Part shown: one piece after another, positions 43,833 through 55,349 of the stretch | How positions within the stretch are numbered: the stretch's first letter is position 1 | Layout of the letters: each line of letters starts with the position of its first letter | Origin: Porites lobata | Taxonomy: Eukaryota > Cnidaria > Anthozoa > Scleractinia > Poritidae | DNA length: 64,000 nt | Direction of reading: 5' to 3' | Assembly: GCA_942486035.1 (NCBI GenBank) | Contig: CALNXK010000156.1 | Coordinates: forward strand, 336,001 to 400,000 | Made by a program: the position numbers and the translations under genes | Notes under the pieces: generated by a model | Databases searched by the model: none | What the model saw: the letters and a program-made list of their open reading frames with translations, nothing else | Told to the model about the DNA's origin: nothing

Positions 43833-44292
43833 ATTAATATTAAGGTTACCCCCCATTCTTTTGAAGCTCAATTTAATCATACTGTGTTTTCTTTACCATA
43901 CTTTAAATTTTTATTGCTATTAAAATTTCAACAGGTGGGTTTTTCATTCTGCTAAATTATGATGCCTTGAGTGCTAACATTAGTATCTTTCTTTTTCATT
44001 GAATAACATTATAGTGCTACTTTTGCAACTTGTAATTAAAGTTTCCTGTTTTATTAAATCCTAGTGCAAATAAAGTAGTACTGTTTTAACATATATTACA
44101 GAGGCATTCCTTTCCTACTGCGTGACAGATAGGAAAACAACAGTTCATAGATCAGAACACCCTAGAGTTGATAAATTTGTCAGTTTTATTCCAATGTTAG
44201 TTTTTATATTTGAACTCTAATAACTCTTCCACAACTTTCCCAGTTTGCAAAAAGGAATGAAAAAGTAATGCCCCGCCTGTATGTATTAAATT
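43833..44292. other. End of duplication homology, no gene recognised
   Basis: AT-rich flank homologous to 27,150-27,412 up to about 44,100 (ACATATATTACAGAGG). Beyond that, unit 2 has the Penelope-like fragment and this copy does not. The TTAA at 44,293-44,296 marks the start of the giant palindrome. Confidence 0.55.
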
Positions 44293-45021
44293 TTAAGAGG
44301 CTGTCTCAGTAAAAACCGCCCACTCAATTTCGCGTGAAAAATAATTTTGCCTGAAACTCTGGCTAGTGAAAGGCTTTATCGAGACTATAACTAAAATAGG
44401 TTTGCTTTGATTCACAATAATTTTCTGGCCGCGCTGGGGGACGCCGAGTATTTTGTCCCGCCACGGCCATTTTGCACGTCTTGAAAACTGAAAATTTGGT
44501 ATTTTTTGCGGCGCTGTAAAATGTTTGATTTGCTCCATCTATCAAGCTAATACGCGAGCTAATACGATATTTTCAGATTTAGCGTAACGGATCTACCTCA
44601 AGCAGATTTTGTCAAAACTACGGCTTACCTAATTCATTACTGGCACTGACTCACAAATTGAGCCGTATTCCAATCCCTGAGATGCCGGACTCCACAAAAT
44701 TCCAGTAAATGTGCTTTAGAGACTGCTGGTGTGCGGCCATTTTTGAATCCCATGCTAACAATCCGAAGCTCAAAACAGGTGAAACTGTGTCACGTTTCGA
44801 GCTTAATAGCTCGGTAAAACAACCGTTCAGAGGTGAAAGTTTGCTCGAGAATCAGAAAATCAACTAGGCTGGTCTCATTTTGGATCAGAAAATTGAGATT
44901 TCAGAGCTACAACCTCGAATAAGGAATAAACCTTCTATTCAACCGGCTCTGCAAGGTCAAATGCAGGTTGACACGTAAACCGGAAATGTTGAATCCCGGA
45001 AACAGGGAAAACCGGAAATCG

Positions 45022-47157
45022 GCAAACCTGAAATCAGTCAGGGGCCGAAGGCAATTCTAACAATTAGAGACAGCTGCATTCGTTTAGGGCTTCTTTTCGA
45101 CGTTGAGACACGTAAAAGATAAAACCTTCCAAACCGGCGTAGCTGTTTGATTTTCACTGAACTGAAACGCAATTCCATGATCGATTGCGTTTGCCAAATA
45201 GGCTCTATTAGAAACAGTAAATATCATTAACCGATTACAAACATTCTATGTGCGCTAACATATCACACTTATGACTAATACTTTACAGAAGTTAGCTATA
45301 TATCGAAACTGAATGTTTCGAGATCCAGGAAACCGAGCCAACTCGGTTCTCTGGGCTTATTAGTATAGAGGGTCCTTGAAAGTCGCTTGTTAAGGGGGCA
45401 TTCTGGTTGTTTTTTTCGGGGAAAATGATGGTGATTTGGAAAAGAAATAAATAAGAGTAGAAAAGGTATGCACATAAAGCAGTTAGTCCGCTAATGGGAT
45501 CAGAGGCACTCCTTGTTGGAGTCTCTGGCATTAAATTTTCTTCTGATTATTCACTTCATATTTTAATTTCTAACAACCCCCAAATCCAATATTTTCCAAC
45601 TTTTCCAACATTTTTGACATCCTCCCTAACTTTTATACGTTAAAAACATTCGAAGAATCATCCAGAAATTCTCCACAAATTATTATACCAAGGCCTCAAT
45701 CTTAATTGGAGTCATTTTTTGATTCACGGATAACTTGGATAGCGGATAACGCGAGGAGAGCAGAGGAAAGTCATTTGGATTATAGGGTACGGTTGCAAGA
45801 AACTCCCATTTAATCTAGAGTAGCTTTAAGAAAGGATCTAATTCTGCATGCTTGTTTAGCCTTTAAGACCAATATTCACACCGAATGGTAACACTAGTGG
45901 CAAGTCCTAGGGGCGACCCTTTTTGTAGACCAAAAATCCGATGCAATATGGCCAAGAAAGGCGCTAAGACACTTTGTTTTAAGATTAGCTACAAAACACC
46001 GTTAAATGGTCGAAAAAATAATCCTACATTTGTCGATAAATTTGGGTTTTCTGACCCAAAACGAAATATGCTTACCTGATGTTTTGATTCCCGGACAAGT
46101 CTCACCTCCGGACATTTGTTTTATTTTCTTTCTTACCCAACTATTTATCTCTAAAAGTGACATACCGTAAAATTCCGAAAATAAGCCCCGGGTCTTATAT
46201 TTTTCAAAGGCCCTTTTTCAGGGGCTTATTTTTGGACGGGCTTATATTCGTAGGAGCTTATGTACGGAGGGAAGTTTGCGTTTCAAAATCGATTGTGCTA
46301 GCTTATAGTTGGAAGGAAATTAACCGTTTTTGCTTTGTTTTACTTTGTATTTGAGGGCAATTTTCCAAGTACAAGACCCCGGGGGGCTTATATTGGGAGG
46401 GGCGATTTCACGGAGGGTTTTTTATGTTAGGAGTTTGGGGGAGCTTATACATGGAGGGGCTTATTTTCGGAATTTTACGGTAGTTTCAGCATGGGATTCA
46501 AATATGGCTGCATACCAGCAGTTTCAAAAGCGCATTTACTAGAATTTTGAATGAAATATTGGTCAATTTTTTAGTCAGTGCCAGTAATGAATTAGGTAAC
46601 CGGTTTGGGAGGAGACGGAGGAGGAAAATCTAGTTCCTGTTGTAAAAATAGTCAAAGGGACGGGAGAAGATTCAGGAAGAGGATCAGTAAAATTTGAAGA
46701 AGGCTTTCTCCCATTCACTCAAGCCTTCCCCTCCCTGATCAGTTTCTTATAAACTTACTCACCGGCCGGGACTATTTATCCGCTCTTAACAAGCGACTTT
46801 CAAGGACCCTCTATACTAATAAGCCCAGACAACCGAGCTGGCTCGGTTTCCTAGATCTCGAAACATTCAGTTTCGATATATAGCCAACTTCTGTAAAGTA
46901 TTAGTCATAAGTGTGATATGTTAGCGCACATAGAATGTTTGTAACCGGTTAATGATATTTACTGTTTCTAATGGAGCCTATTTGGCAAACGCAATCGATC
47001 GTGGAATTGCGTTTCAGTTCAGTGAAAATCAAACAGCTACGCCGGTTTGGAAGGTTTTATCTTTTACGTGTCTCAACGTCGAAAAGAAGACCTAAACGAA
47101 TGCTTCTGTCTCTAATTGTTGGAATTGCCTTCGGCCCCTGACTGATTTCAGATTTGC
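45022..47157. mobile_element. 2.1-kb foldback element in the left arm only
   Basis: The ends GCAAACCTGAAATCAGTCAG GGGCCGAAGGC and GCCTTCGGCCCCTGACTGAT TTCAGATTTGC are inverted repeats. The arms extend about 375 bp (45,022-45,394 and 46,795-47,157) with few differences. The uninterrupted right arm reads continuously CGGCAAATCTGGTGGTTT (reverse complement of about 59,252-59,270). The interior carries a further MITE (46,165-46,480) and a diverged copy (46,490-46,610) of sequence from the outer arm (59,545-59,665). No transposase was recognised. Confidence 0.8.
46165..46480. mobile_element. 316-bp TA-flanked MITE (CCGTAAAATTCCGAAAATAAG family)
   Basis: The ends CCGTAAAATTCCGAAAATAA GCCCC and GGGGCTTATTTTCGGAATTT TACGG are exact inverted repeats flanked by TA. 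The interior repeats GGGGCTTAT phrases. Two short open frames across it (65 and 70 codons) are non-coding by-products. The TA target fits the Tc1/mariner-pogo type. Confidence 0.9.
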
Positions 47158-47193
47158 GGTGGTTTCTTGGTGTTGCGGATCACCAAATGACGT

Positions 47194-49103
47194 TGTACTG
47201 TCGCAATTTGTAATAATCATCGCACTTTGTAATACCTGTCGCAATTTGTAATAAATCCATCGCACTTTGTAATACCTGTCGCAATTTGTAATAAACCGTG
47301 TCGCACTTTGTAATAAAAAAGCTGTCGCAATTTGTAACAACTGTCCATCGCACTTTGTAATAAACTAAGCTGTCGCAATTTGTAATAATTCCATCACACT
47401 TTGTAATAACTTTTTGAGAGTAATTAAACTTACTTCGTCAACATTAATATAACGCCAAAATATGCATGGTACTTCATAAACAAAGATGATGACGTCTGCT
47501 AGCACGTAACAACTACGCTCATTCAAACACTTAACTTTATTCACAGTCCTAATCTTTTTTTTTTAGATTGATGTTGATTAGTTATCTGATTTACGAAATG
47601 CTGTATTCTTAAACCTTGCCATTGTACTAGGTGGCGTGCATTCAATGGTTACCCGGCGGGTGTACTTCCTTATATGGCCAATACGGGGATGCGCCTCTGG
47701 ACAGAGCATTGCCAGAGTACAGGATCTAGACAGAGCTAGACTCACTAGACACAAACGAGCCATCATTAAAAAGCATTTAATTCCGCAAATCGTAACATCC
47801 ATCCTACATCATTCGAATAAGGACACCAGGAGAGTTCAAGCTTTCCTTGTTAGATCTTATAACAGGTCGACACAACACGTGGTGCACCGTCCTTGTCTAA
47901 CGCGCAATCTTAAAGAAGTAATAGTGGCTTCCATATGCATATTTTGGCCAACTAAATCAAACGAGTCCGGAAAGATTCAAAATGTTTAGTGTAAATAAAA
48001 AAAAAGCACCTCACCAGTCGCAAACCGTCGAACCACAACAGAAACCTAAACACAAAATCCAGTTAGTCGCTGGCCAATACCTTCGTATGTACCTATTTTT
48101 ATAACACTCACTTGGGGTCTTACACTGAGCCGGCTGGCCATTTGGTCCATTATTCTCCCTTGATTTGGTCCCATATAGGAACAAAAGGAGTACTCATTCC
48201 ATATTAAAACAATTGTTTTCTATAAGGAGTCCTCTAAAACAAATACCATGGGAATAGTAGAAAATTATCCTTCCCTGAGTATAAACACTCGTAAGACCTT
48301 GCAGTTCTTCCGAGCGTGTTCTGGAATACTGTTTTTCCACAAAATGGAAAGGATGGAATAAACCATCCATTACTACTTGAGTTACCCTATCTAAGGATCA
48401 AACCAAAGACACAAGGCCAACAACGTAAAAAATGATACCGTATTAAAGGCTCGAGATCCTCAAAAACCATACCCTATCAGGCGGTACTTACCTATCTAGC
48501 CCATCCATATATAGGATCCCCCCCCCGAAGACTTCACGTGTCACGTGGCAAGCAGACATGGATTTGGACGACGAATGCTAGGTTATTCATGAATTTTGTG
48601 TTGTTAAATGTTGCATTTTTTATTTAAATATTTTTTAATTTAAACATGATTCATATCTTTTTGATGATGTCACAGGAACTCTCATGTCTTTCATAAAGCG
48701 TTTCTAGTTGGTCACGTGATTAATCAAGGCGGAAAAAGTTATAGCGGAAGACATGCATCTTTGACCAAAGAAAAGGTTACGGAGGCGTTACGTGCTAGCA
48801 GACGTCATCATCTTTGTTTATGAAGTACCATGCATATTTTGGCATTATATTAATGTTGACGAAGTGATTTGAAACACTCTCAAAAAATTATTACAAAGTG
48901 CGATGGAATTATTACAAATTGCGACAGCTTAGTTTATTACAAAGTACGATGGACTGTTATTACAAATTGCGACAGCTTTTTTATTACAAAGTGCGACGCG
49001 GTTTACTACAAATTGCGACAGGTATTACAAAGTGCGATGGATTTATTACAAATTGCGACAGGTATTACAAATTGCGATGATTATTACAAATTGCGACAGT
49101 ACA
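47194..49103. mobile_element. 1,910-bp foldback element with terminal TTATTACAAATTGCGACAG arrays
   Basis: The termini TGTACTGTCGC and GCGACAGTACA are flanked by a 5-bp target duplication GACGT (47,189-47,193; 49,104-49,108) inside the sequence TGACGTCA, which is intact near 54,175 and 59,158. Each end is an array of a 17-25 bp motif alternating GTCGCAATTTGTAATAA and TCGCACTTTGTAATAA (47,200-47,408; inverse 48,887-49,098). Arms then continue through GCCAAAATATGCATGGTACT TCATAAACAAAGATGATGAC GTCTGCTAGCACGTAAC to about 47,510. The 1.2-kb centre has a 117-codon frame (47,636-47,989) without recognisable similarity. Confidence 0.9.
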
Positions 49104-49169
49104 GACGTCACCTTTAGCCTGTTATCAACCTTTGCAAATACTCATTTCGGCAAACGAATGCAAAATTTC

Positions 49170-49945
49170 TGTCGGTTTGTCAGTACCGACGAATTCACTG
49201 ACAAATTTTGACTTAAATAAGCAAGAGTTCAACTGACATGAACCGACAAACCGACAACCGACAAATTTTGTCGGTTTGTCAGTACGGACAAATTCACTGA
49301 CAAATTTTGACTTAATTAAGCAAGGGTTCAACTGACATGAACCGACAAACCGACAACCGACAAATTTTGTCGGTTTGTCAGTACCGACAAATTCACTGAC
49401 AAATTTTGACTTAATTAAGCAAGAGTTCTACTGACATGAACCGACAAACCGACAACTGACAAATTTTGTCGGTTTGTCAGTACCGACAAATTCACTGACA
49501 AATTTTGACTTAATTAAGCGGGAGTTCTACTGAAACTCTTGCTTAATTAAGTCAACATTTGTCAGTGAATTTGTCGTACTGACAAAACCGACAAAATTTG
49601 TCAGTTGTCGGTTTGTCGGTTCATGTCCGTAGAACTCCCGCTTAATTAAGTCAAAATTTGTCAGTGAATTTGTCGGTACTGACAAACCGACAAAATTTGT
49701 CAGTTGTCGGTTTGTCGGTTTGTCAGTAGAACTCCCGCTTAATTAAGTCAAAATTTGTCGGTGAATTTGTCGGTACTGACAAACCGACAAAATTTGTCAG
49801 TTGTCGGTTTGTCGGTTCATGTCAGTAGAACTCTTGCTTAATTAAGTCAAAATTTGTCAGTGAATTTGTCGGTACTGACAAACCGACAAAATTTGTCAGT
49901 TGTCGGTTTGTCGGTTCATGCTACTGACATGAACCGACAAACCGA
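49170..49945. repeat. 99-bp repeat array 1 (with internal orientation switch)
   Basis: About 7.5 units of a 99-bp repeat containing GACAAATTTTGTCGGTTTGT CAGTACCGACAAATTCACTG and a TTAATTAAG core. Units 49,170-49,530 run in one orientation and units 49,540-49,945 in the other, with the switch at AGTTCTACTGAAACTCTTGC (49,523-49,545). The mirrored array in the right arm (58,517-59,095) has no such switch. Confidence 0.85.
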
Positions 49946-50140
49946 CAACGAACAACTTTTAGTTCCTGAAATGAAGAAGAGATGTGATGTGGCAGCATCT
50001 CAAGTCTTGAAAACGTTTCAATTAAGCCCATATGTATCAGTTAACACTTTGGTGACGGCCAGCGAGAAACGAGAAAAAAGATGTTTTCATCATTTCCCAT
50101 CTTGAACTGATTTTTGACTATCATAAGAATGGGTAACAAT

Positions 50141-50547
50141 AGGGCCATTTATATGAGGAAAAATAAGACGCGTCTTAATTAAGACGCGAACTGTACCATT
50201 TATACGAGCATGTCTTATCTAAGACAAGAACAACTCGTATAAATGGTTTGCGTCTTATTTCTGTTCTTGACTCGTTTTCATGTGAATGTTGCCCGTAGCA
50301 ACGGCAATCCAACCTGGCGCGCCAAAAATTTACGCATGCGTATTATGCGTTCGCGTCTTATGTAAGACGCGAAGGCCATTTATACGAAGTTTTTCTCGTC
50401 TTAGCTAAGACGCGTCTTATCTAAGAACAGGTGTTAAGGGCTGTTCTAAAATAAGACGCGTCTTAGCTAAGCCGCGTCTTATTTTAGACGAAATGTGCCG
50501 TTTATACGGAAAGTTCGCGTCTTACTTTTTCTCGTATAAATGGCCCT
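50141..50547. mobile_element. 407-bp MITE, AGGGCCATTTATA ends, AAT duplication (left arm)
   Basis: The ends AGGGCCATTTATATGAGGAA and TCTCGTATAAATGGCCCT are inverted repeats with many internal AAGACGCGTCTTA palindromes. Flanking AAT is duplicated. The empty site GGGTAACAATGAGGTTTGC is seen twice, inverted near 53,225-53,242 and directly near 55,072-55,090. A mirrored shorter copy sits at 57,955-58,321. Confidence 0.9.
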
Positions 50548-51059
50548 AATGAGGTTTGCAACACAGAGGGCATATTTCCGACTAAAGGAATGTAATTAAA
50601 CAGAAAAATTACTATAAACATTCTTTTTTCGCAGAAGCGCACAAACCAAAATTGAAACTTTTTTTAGGATCTATTTCGATCTTTCTCAGTCTCGCTTAGC
50701 CTGCGAGCAAGCTCTTCTATTTGGGCGAGCGAAGCGAATCTCGCGAGAACGCGCGAGCGAGCGGCGAAGCCGCGAGGGGCAGAGGAAAGGAGAGCTTGCA
50801 ACGATCTCTCATAAAATTTCATTTGCACTCCTCCAAAAAGAAGGAAAATACAATTGGCTGAAAAATGACGTTCCGGAAAACAAAGTTGATTGGTAACAGG
50901 CCAAGCTCGCACCTCCTTCGTCAGCGTGACAAGTTTGGTTCTCAGGGGTTTCAGCCCTCAAAGCAGACGAGGGGGCTCGTTTGATTTAGTGTCTGGCAAA
51001 GAGAATATTGCGAGCCGTGGATAAGTCGAACTGAGTTTATAGTTCTTGTGGAAGGAAAA

Positions 51060-51521
51060 TGAAGACCCTTCATCAGCTGTATTCGTTTGTGTCAAGCGCG
51101 TTGTTTAGTTCTGAAAACGAGAAGAGTGAAAGTGAAGAGAGATTCAAGCTCCTTGTTCAAGCGCTGCCTTCCAACGTCGGTTTCGTCGCCCGATTGAATT
51201 CCACTGGGTAGTTAAAGTCAGAAACATATACTTGACATTGTAGCTGTGTAGCTTGACTGTAAAGAACGACAAGAGAAAGAGTTGGTAGCAACTGGAGTAC
51301 AACTTAAGAGAACCAAGTCCAGGAAAACGCTATTCTCCAGTTCCGGAACGGACAAACATGTAATGTTTTTGTTGGTGATTGCGACGGGGAGTAGTCTTCT
51401 ACACTGCAGTATGGACGACTCTTCAAAAGTAAACGAAACGAGAATCAAAGTATTGAGTTCTGATCCGAGCGGACACGTTGAAGTTCGATGTCCGCGTGGA
51501 AAAAAAGCATACCTTCAGTAA
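51060..51521 (+). other. Exon-like coding segments inside the left inner unit
   Basis: 51,060-51,208 reads MKTLHQLYSFVSSALFSSEN EKSESEERFKLLVQALPSNV GFVARLNSTG before TAG. 51,252-51,521 reads ERQEKELVATGVQLKRTKSR KTLFSSSGTDKHVMFLLVIA and so on to ..KKAYLQ*. Both have protein-like composition and are mirrored in the right arm (56,971-57,433). The two copies differ by three substitutions in the second segment, two of them amino-acid changing, so constraint is not evident. It may be a captured host gene fragment; the family was not recognised and the splice phase between the two parts is unclear. Confidence 0.35.
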
Positions 51522-53418
51522 TTAAAAACATCGTTTTGATGCTGCTGCGAAATCGATTTTTAAATAAATAATTCTACGCGCCCTCGGCTGTCTAAACTTG
51601 ACAAGCGGTTGTCACGTGTCTAATCGGAGCGCCGTGGGCGTGACGTTCTCGGTGACCGTTTTCACACTTTGCGGATTCCCGGGGTTTCCGGGGTGGAAAT
51701 GAAAATTTATGAGACAACAACAACAACAAATTTTATTGAAAATTGGAAAAAAACTAACTACATTACATTACGCTAATTACATTACTTTCCCACCCGAGAG
51801 AACGTTGCAAGCTCTCCTCTTCTCGGACCCTCGCACGCGCGTTCCCGCGAGGCTTGCTTCCCTCTCCCAAATAGCAGAGCTTGCTCGTAGGCTAAGTCTT
51901 GCTCGATGTATTTTTCCTTTGCCTTCCTTCTTTATAAACTGCTTTATTGCCCACTTTATCTTCTTTCTTTCGCATTGAATTGGGGCTGGCTAATTTTTAG
52001 TAAAGGCGCAATTTTAATCTTGAAAGATTACTGCAGGTAAAAGGCTAAATTAACGGTGGATTTTCTCTTAAAATGTTACTTTCTTAATTTTCTTAGCCTG
52101 CGTGGCAGGCGTCGAAAGGAATTTTCTTTGTGAGTGTAACTCTATTAAGATTGCTCAGAATATCCTGAGAACGAGGCATCGATGGAAAGATACATATTTG
52201 ATGACGTTGTTACATGGTGGTTTTGGTTGGGAGCGCGAAGTAATAGAGGCGAGCTAGGGCAGAGAAACCTCAAGGAAATTGGGGTAACTTCAACGCTCGT
52301 TCACGCGTGCTCCGCGCGCAGATTTCGCGTTTTCCTGGCTTTGCTGCTCGCGCCCCTCGCTCGACAAAACCGGCATGCTACGCTGGCTACCGTTAAATTA
52401 ATACTGATACTTGATTTGACACCCGGTATGTCATATACGTGCCATTATAAGCCGTAATTGAATGGTTAAAATTGAAATTTAGGCATGCACAGTCATTTAG
52501 AATTAAACACAAAATCAGATTATTAGATCCACAATAATACTATAAAGCTATAAAGGTGATTAGAGATTTACCCTTGAAATGTATTATATATTGTTGAGTT
52601 TTGTCGAGTGTGCTCCTAGGCCTTATCATGGTGGTTTCACATTGCTTTTGGTCCCAAAATTCATGTGAAAGGCATGGACATGATACTGTATACAGATGAG
52701 ATTAATAAACTCGTATAGTGCCTGCAACACCATGTGTGTATTTCCGTTTTTCCGTTACTGGCCCTTTGCCTTTGGTCGTTTTCCTTCCATATGAAAGTAT
52801 GCATATTTTCACTGACCGTACCCACTTTAATAGCTTGCACTTTAACCCAATAAGTTGCTAAGTAACAACGTCATCAAATATAATCTTTCCATCGGTGACT
52901 CGTTCTCAGGATATTCGGAGCAATCCTAACAGCAATCCTAACACTCACTAAGAAAATTAGGAAAAGTAACATTTTGGGAGAAAATCCCTCGTACTAAAAA
53001 ATAGCCAGCCTCAATTCGATGCAAAAGAAAAAAGATAAAGTGGGCAATGAAACAGTATATAAAGAAGGAAGGCAAAGAAAAAAATGCAGCGAGCGAGACT
53101 GAGAAAGATCGAAATAGATATCCTAAAAAAAGTTCCAACTTTGGTTCGTGCGCTTCTGCGAAAAAATATGTTTAATTACATTAATTCCTTTAGTTGGAAA
53201 TATGCCCCCTGTGTTGCAAACCTCATTGTTACCCATTCTTATGATAGTCAAAAATCAGTTCAAGCAGGGAAATGGTGAAAACATCTTTTTTTTCGTTTCT
53301 CGCTGACCGTCACCAAAGTGTTAACTGATACATATGGGCTTAATTGAAACGTTTTCAAGACTTGAGATGCTGCCACATCACATCTCCCCTTCATTTCAGG
53401 AACTAACAGTTGTTCGTT

Positions 53419-54105
53419 GTCGGTTTGTCGGTTCATGTCAGTAGAACTCTTGCTTAATTAAGTCAAAATTTGTCAGTGAATTTGTCGGTACTGACAAACC
53501 GACAAAATTTGTCAGTTGTCGGTTTGTCGGTTCATGTCAGTTGAACTCTCGCTTAATTAAGTCAAAATTTGTCAGTGAATTTGTCGGTACTGACAAACCG
53601 ACAAAATTTGTCAGTTGTCGGTTTGTCGGTTCATGTCAGTAGAACTCCCGCTTAATTAAGTCAAAATTTGTCAGTGAATTTGTCGGTACTGACAAACCGA
53701 CAAAATTTGTCAGTTGTCGGTTTGTCGGTTCATGTCAGTTGAACTCTCGCTTAATTAAGTCAAAATTTGTCAGTGAATTTGTCGGTACTGACAAACCGAC
53801 AAAATTTGTCAGTTGTCGGTTTGTCGGTTCATGTCAGTAGAACTCCCGCTTAATTAAGTCAAAATTTGTCAGTGAATTTGTCGGTACTGACAAACCGACA
53901 AAATTTGTCAGTTGTCGGTTTGTCTGTTCATATCAGTAGAACTCCCGTTTAATTAAGTCAGAATTTGTCAGTGAATTTGTCGATACTGACAAACCGACAA
54001 AATTTGTCGGTTGTCGGTTTGTCGGTTCATGTCAGTTGAACCCTTGCTTAATTGTGTAAGTCAAAAGTTGTCAGTGAATTTGTCGGTACTGACAAACCGA
54101 CAAAA
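53419..54105 (+). repeat. 99-bp repeat array 2a (left of the palindrome centre)
   Basis: Unit starts (GTCGGTTTGTCGG) fall at 53,419, 53,518 and 53,617 and continue every 99 bp for about seven units. Units differ by a few bases (TAGAACTCCCG, TTGAACTCTCG). Because 99 is divisible by three, one frame stays open with a 33-residue period. This is not evidence for a gene. Confidence 0.9.
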
Positions 54106-54144
54106 ATTTTGCATTCGTTTGCCCAAATGTGTATTTGTAAAGGT

Positions 54145-54199
54145 GGTGGTTTCTTGGTGTTGCAGATCACCAAATGACGTCACTTTTAGCCTGTTATTA
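54145..54199. other. Non-palindromic centre of the giant palindrome
   Basis: About 55 bp (GGTGGTTTCTTGGTGTTGCA GATCACCAAATGACGTCACT..) separates the arms. The same sequence is the flank of the inner unit at the left (47,159-47,193) and, inverted and twice in tandem, at the right (59,137-59,257). The centre is thus one copy of a sequence normally lying just outside the unit. Confidence 0.8.
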
Positions 54200-54235
54200 A
54201 CCTTTACAAATACTCATTTGGGCAAACGAATGCAA

Positions 54236-54888
54236 AATTTTTGTCGGTTTGTCAGTACCGACAAATTCACTGACAACTTTTGACTTACACAATTAAGCAA
54301 GGGTTCAACTGACATGAACCGACAAACCGACAACTGACAAATTTTGTCGGTTTGTCAGTACCGACAAATTCACTGACAAATTCTGACTTAATTAAACGGG
54401 AGTTCTACTGACATGAACAGACAAACCGACAACTGACAAATTTTGACTTAATTAAGCGGGAGTTCTACTGACATGAACCGACAAACCGACAACTGACAAA
54501 TTTTGTCGGTTTGTCAGTACCGACAAATTCACTGACAAATTTTGACTTAATTAAGCGAGAGTTCAACTGACATGAACCGACAAACCGACAACTGACAAAT
54601 TTTGTCGGTTTGTCAGTACCGACAAATTCACTGACAAATTTTGACTTAATTAAGCGGGAGTTCAACTGACATGAACCGACAAACCGACAACTGACAAATT
54701 TTGTCGGTTTGTCAGTACCGACAAATTCACTGACAAATTTTGACTTAATTAAGCGAGAGTTCAACTGACATGAACCGACAAACCGACAACTGACAAATTT
54801 TGTCGGTTTGTCAGTACCGACAAATTCACTGACAAATTTTGACTTAATTAAGCGAGAGTTCAACTGACATGAACCGACAAACCGACAA
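54236..54888 (-). repeat. 99-bp repeat array 2b (right of the palindrome centre)
   Basis: About 6.5 units in the opposite orientation to array 2a, with one unit shortened near 54,420-54,450. The 168-residue open frame on the minus strand across it is a 33-residue repeat translation. Confidence 0.9.
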
Positions 54889-55349
54889 CGAACAACTGTT
54901 AGTTCCTGAAATGAAGGAGAGATGTGATGTGGCAGCATCTCAAGTCTTGAAAACGTTTCAATTAAGCCCATATGTATCAGTTAACACTTTGGTGACGGTC
55001 AGCGAGAAACGAAAATAAAGATGTTTTCACCATTTCTCTTCTTGAACTGATTTTTGACTATCACAAGAATGGGTAACAATGAGGTTTGCAACACAGGGGG
55101 CATATTTCCGACTAAAGGAATTAATGTAATTAAACATATTTTTTCGCAGAAGCGCACGAACCAAAGTTGGAACTTTTTTTAGGATATCTATTTCGATCTT
55201 TCTCAGTCTCGCTCGCTGCATTTTTTTCTTTGCCTTCCTTCTTTATATACTGTTTCATTGCCCACTTTATCTTTTTTCTTTTGCATCGAATTGAGGCTGG
55301 CTATTTTTTAGTACGAGGGATTTTCTCCCAAAATGTTACTTTTCCTAAT

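Larger units (their letters stand above)
49104..54144 (+). mobile_element. Left 5-kb inner unit of the palindrome
   Basis: It starts GACGTCACCTTTAGCCTGTT ATCAACCTTTGC and ends TTTGCATTCGTTTGCCCAAA TGTGTATTTGTAAAGG. It has its own long inverted ends: a 99-bp repeat array (49,170-49,945; 53,419-54,105) and then about 330-400 bp of matching sequence (49,950-50,680 minus a MITE; 53,088-53,418). The interior (50,690-53,085) contains further inverted pairs (50,690-50,800 with 51,800-51,900; 51,900-52,205 with 52,845-53,090). It is therefore inverted repeat within inverted repeat at four scales. No transposase was seen. Confidence 0.75.

Noticed and set aside
47636..47989. 117-codon frame inside the 1.9-kb foldback element as a transposase
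   Set aside because: No DDE/D motif, zinc finger or recognised similarity, and it is too short.
50664..50912. 82-residue minus-strand frame beginning MRAWPVTNQ, mirrored at 57,580
   Set aside because: It lies in a repeated inverted segment (also at 51,800-51,900) of CGAGCGAGCG-type sequence and looks like repeat translation.
54465..54971. 168-residue minus-strand frame with 33-residue repeats
   Set aside because: It is the translation of the 99-bp repeat array. Openness follows from 99 being divisible by three, and there is no domain or start context.
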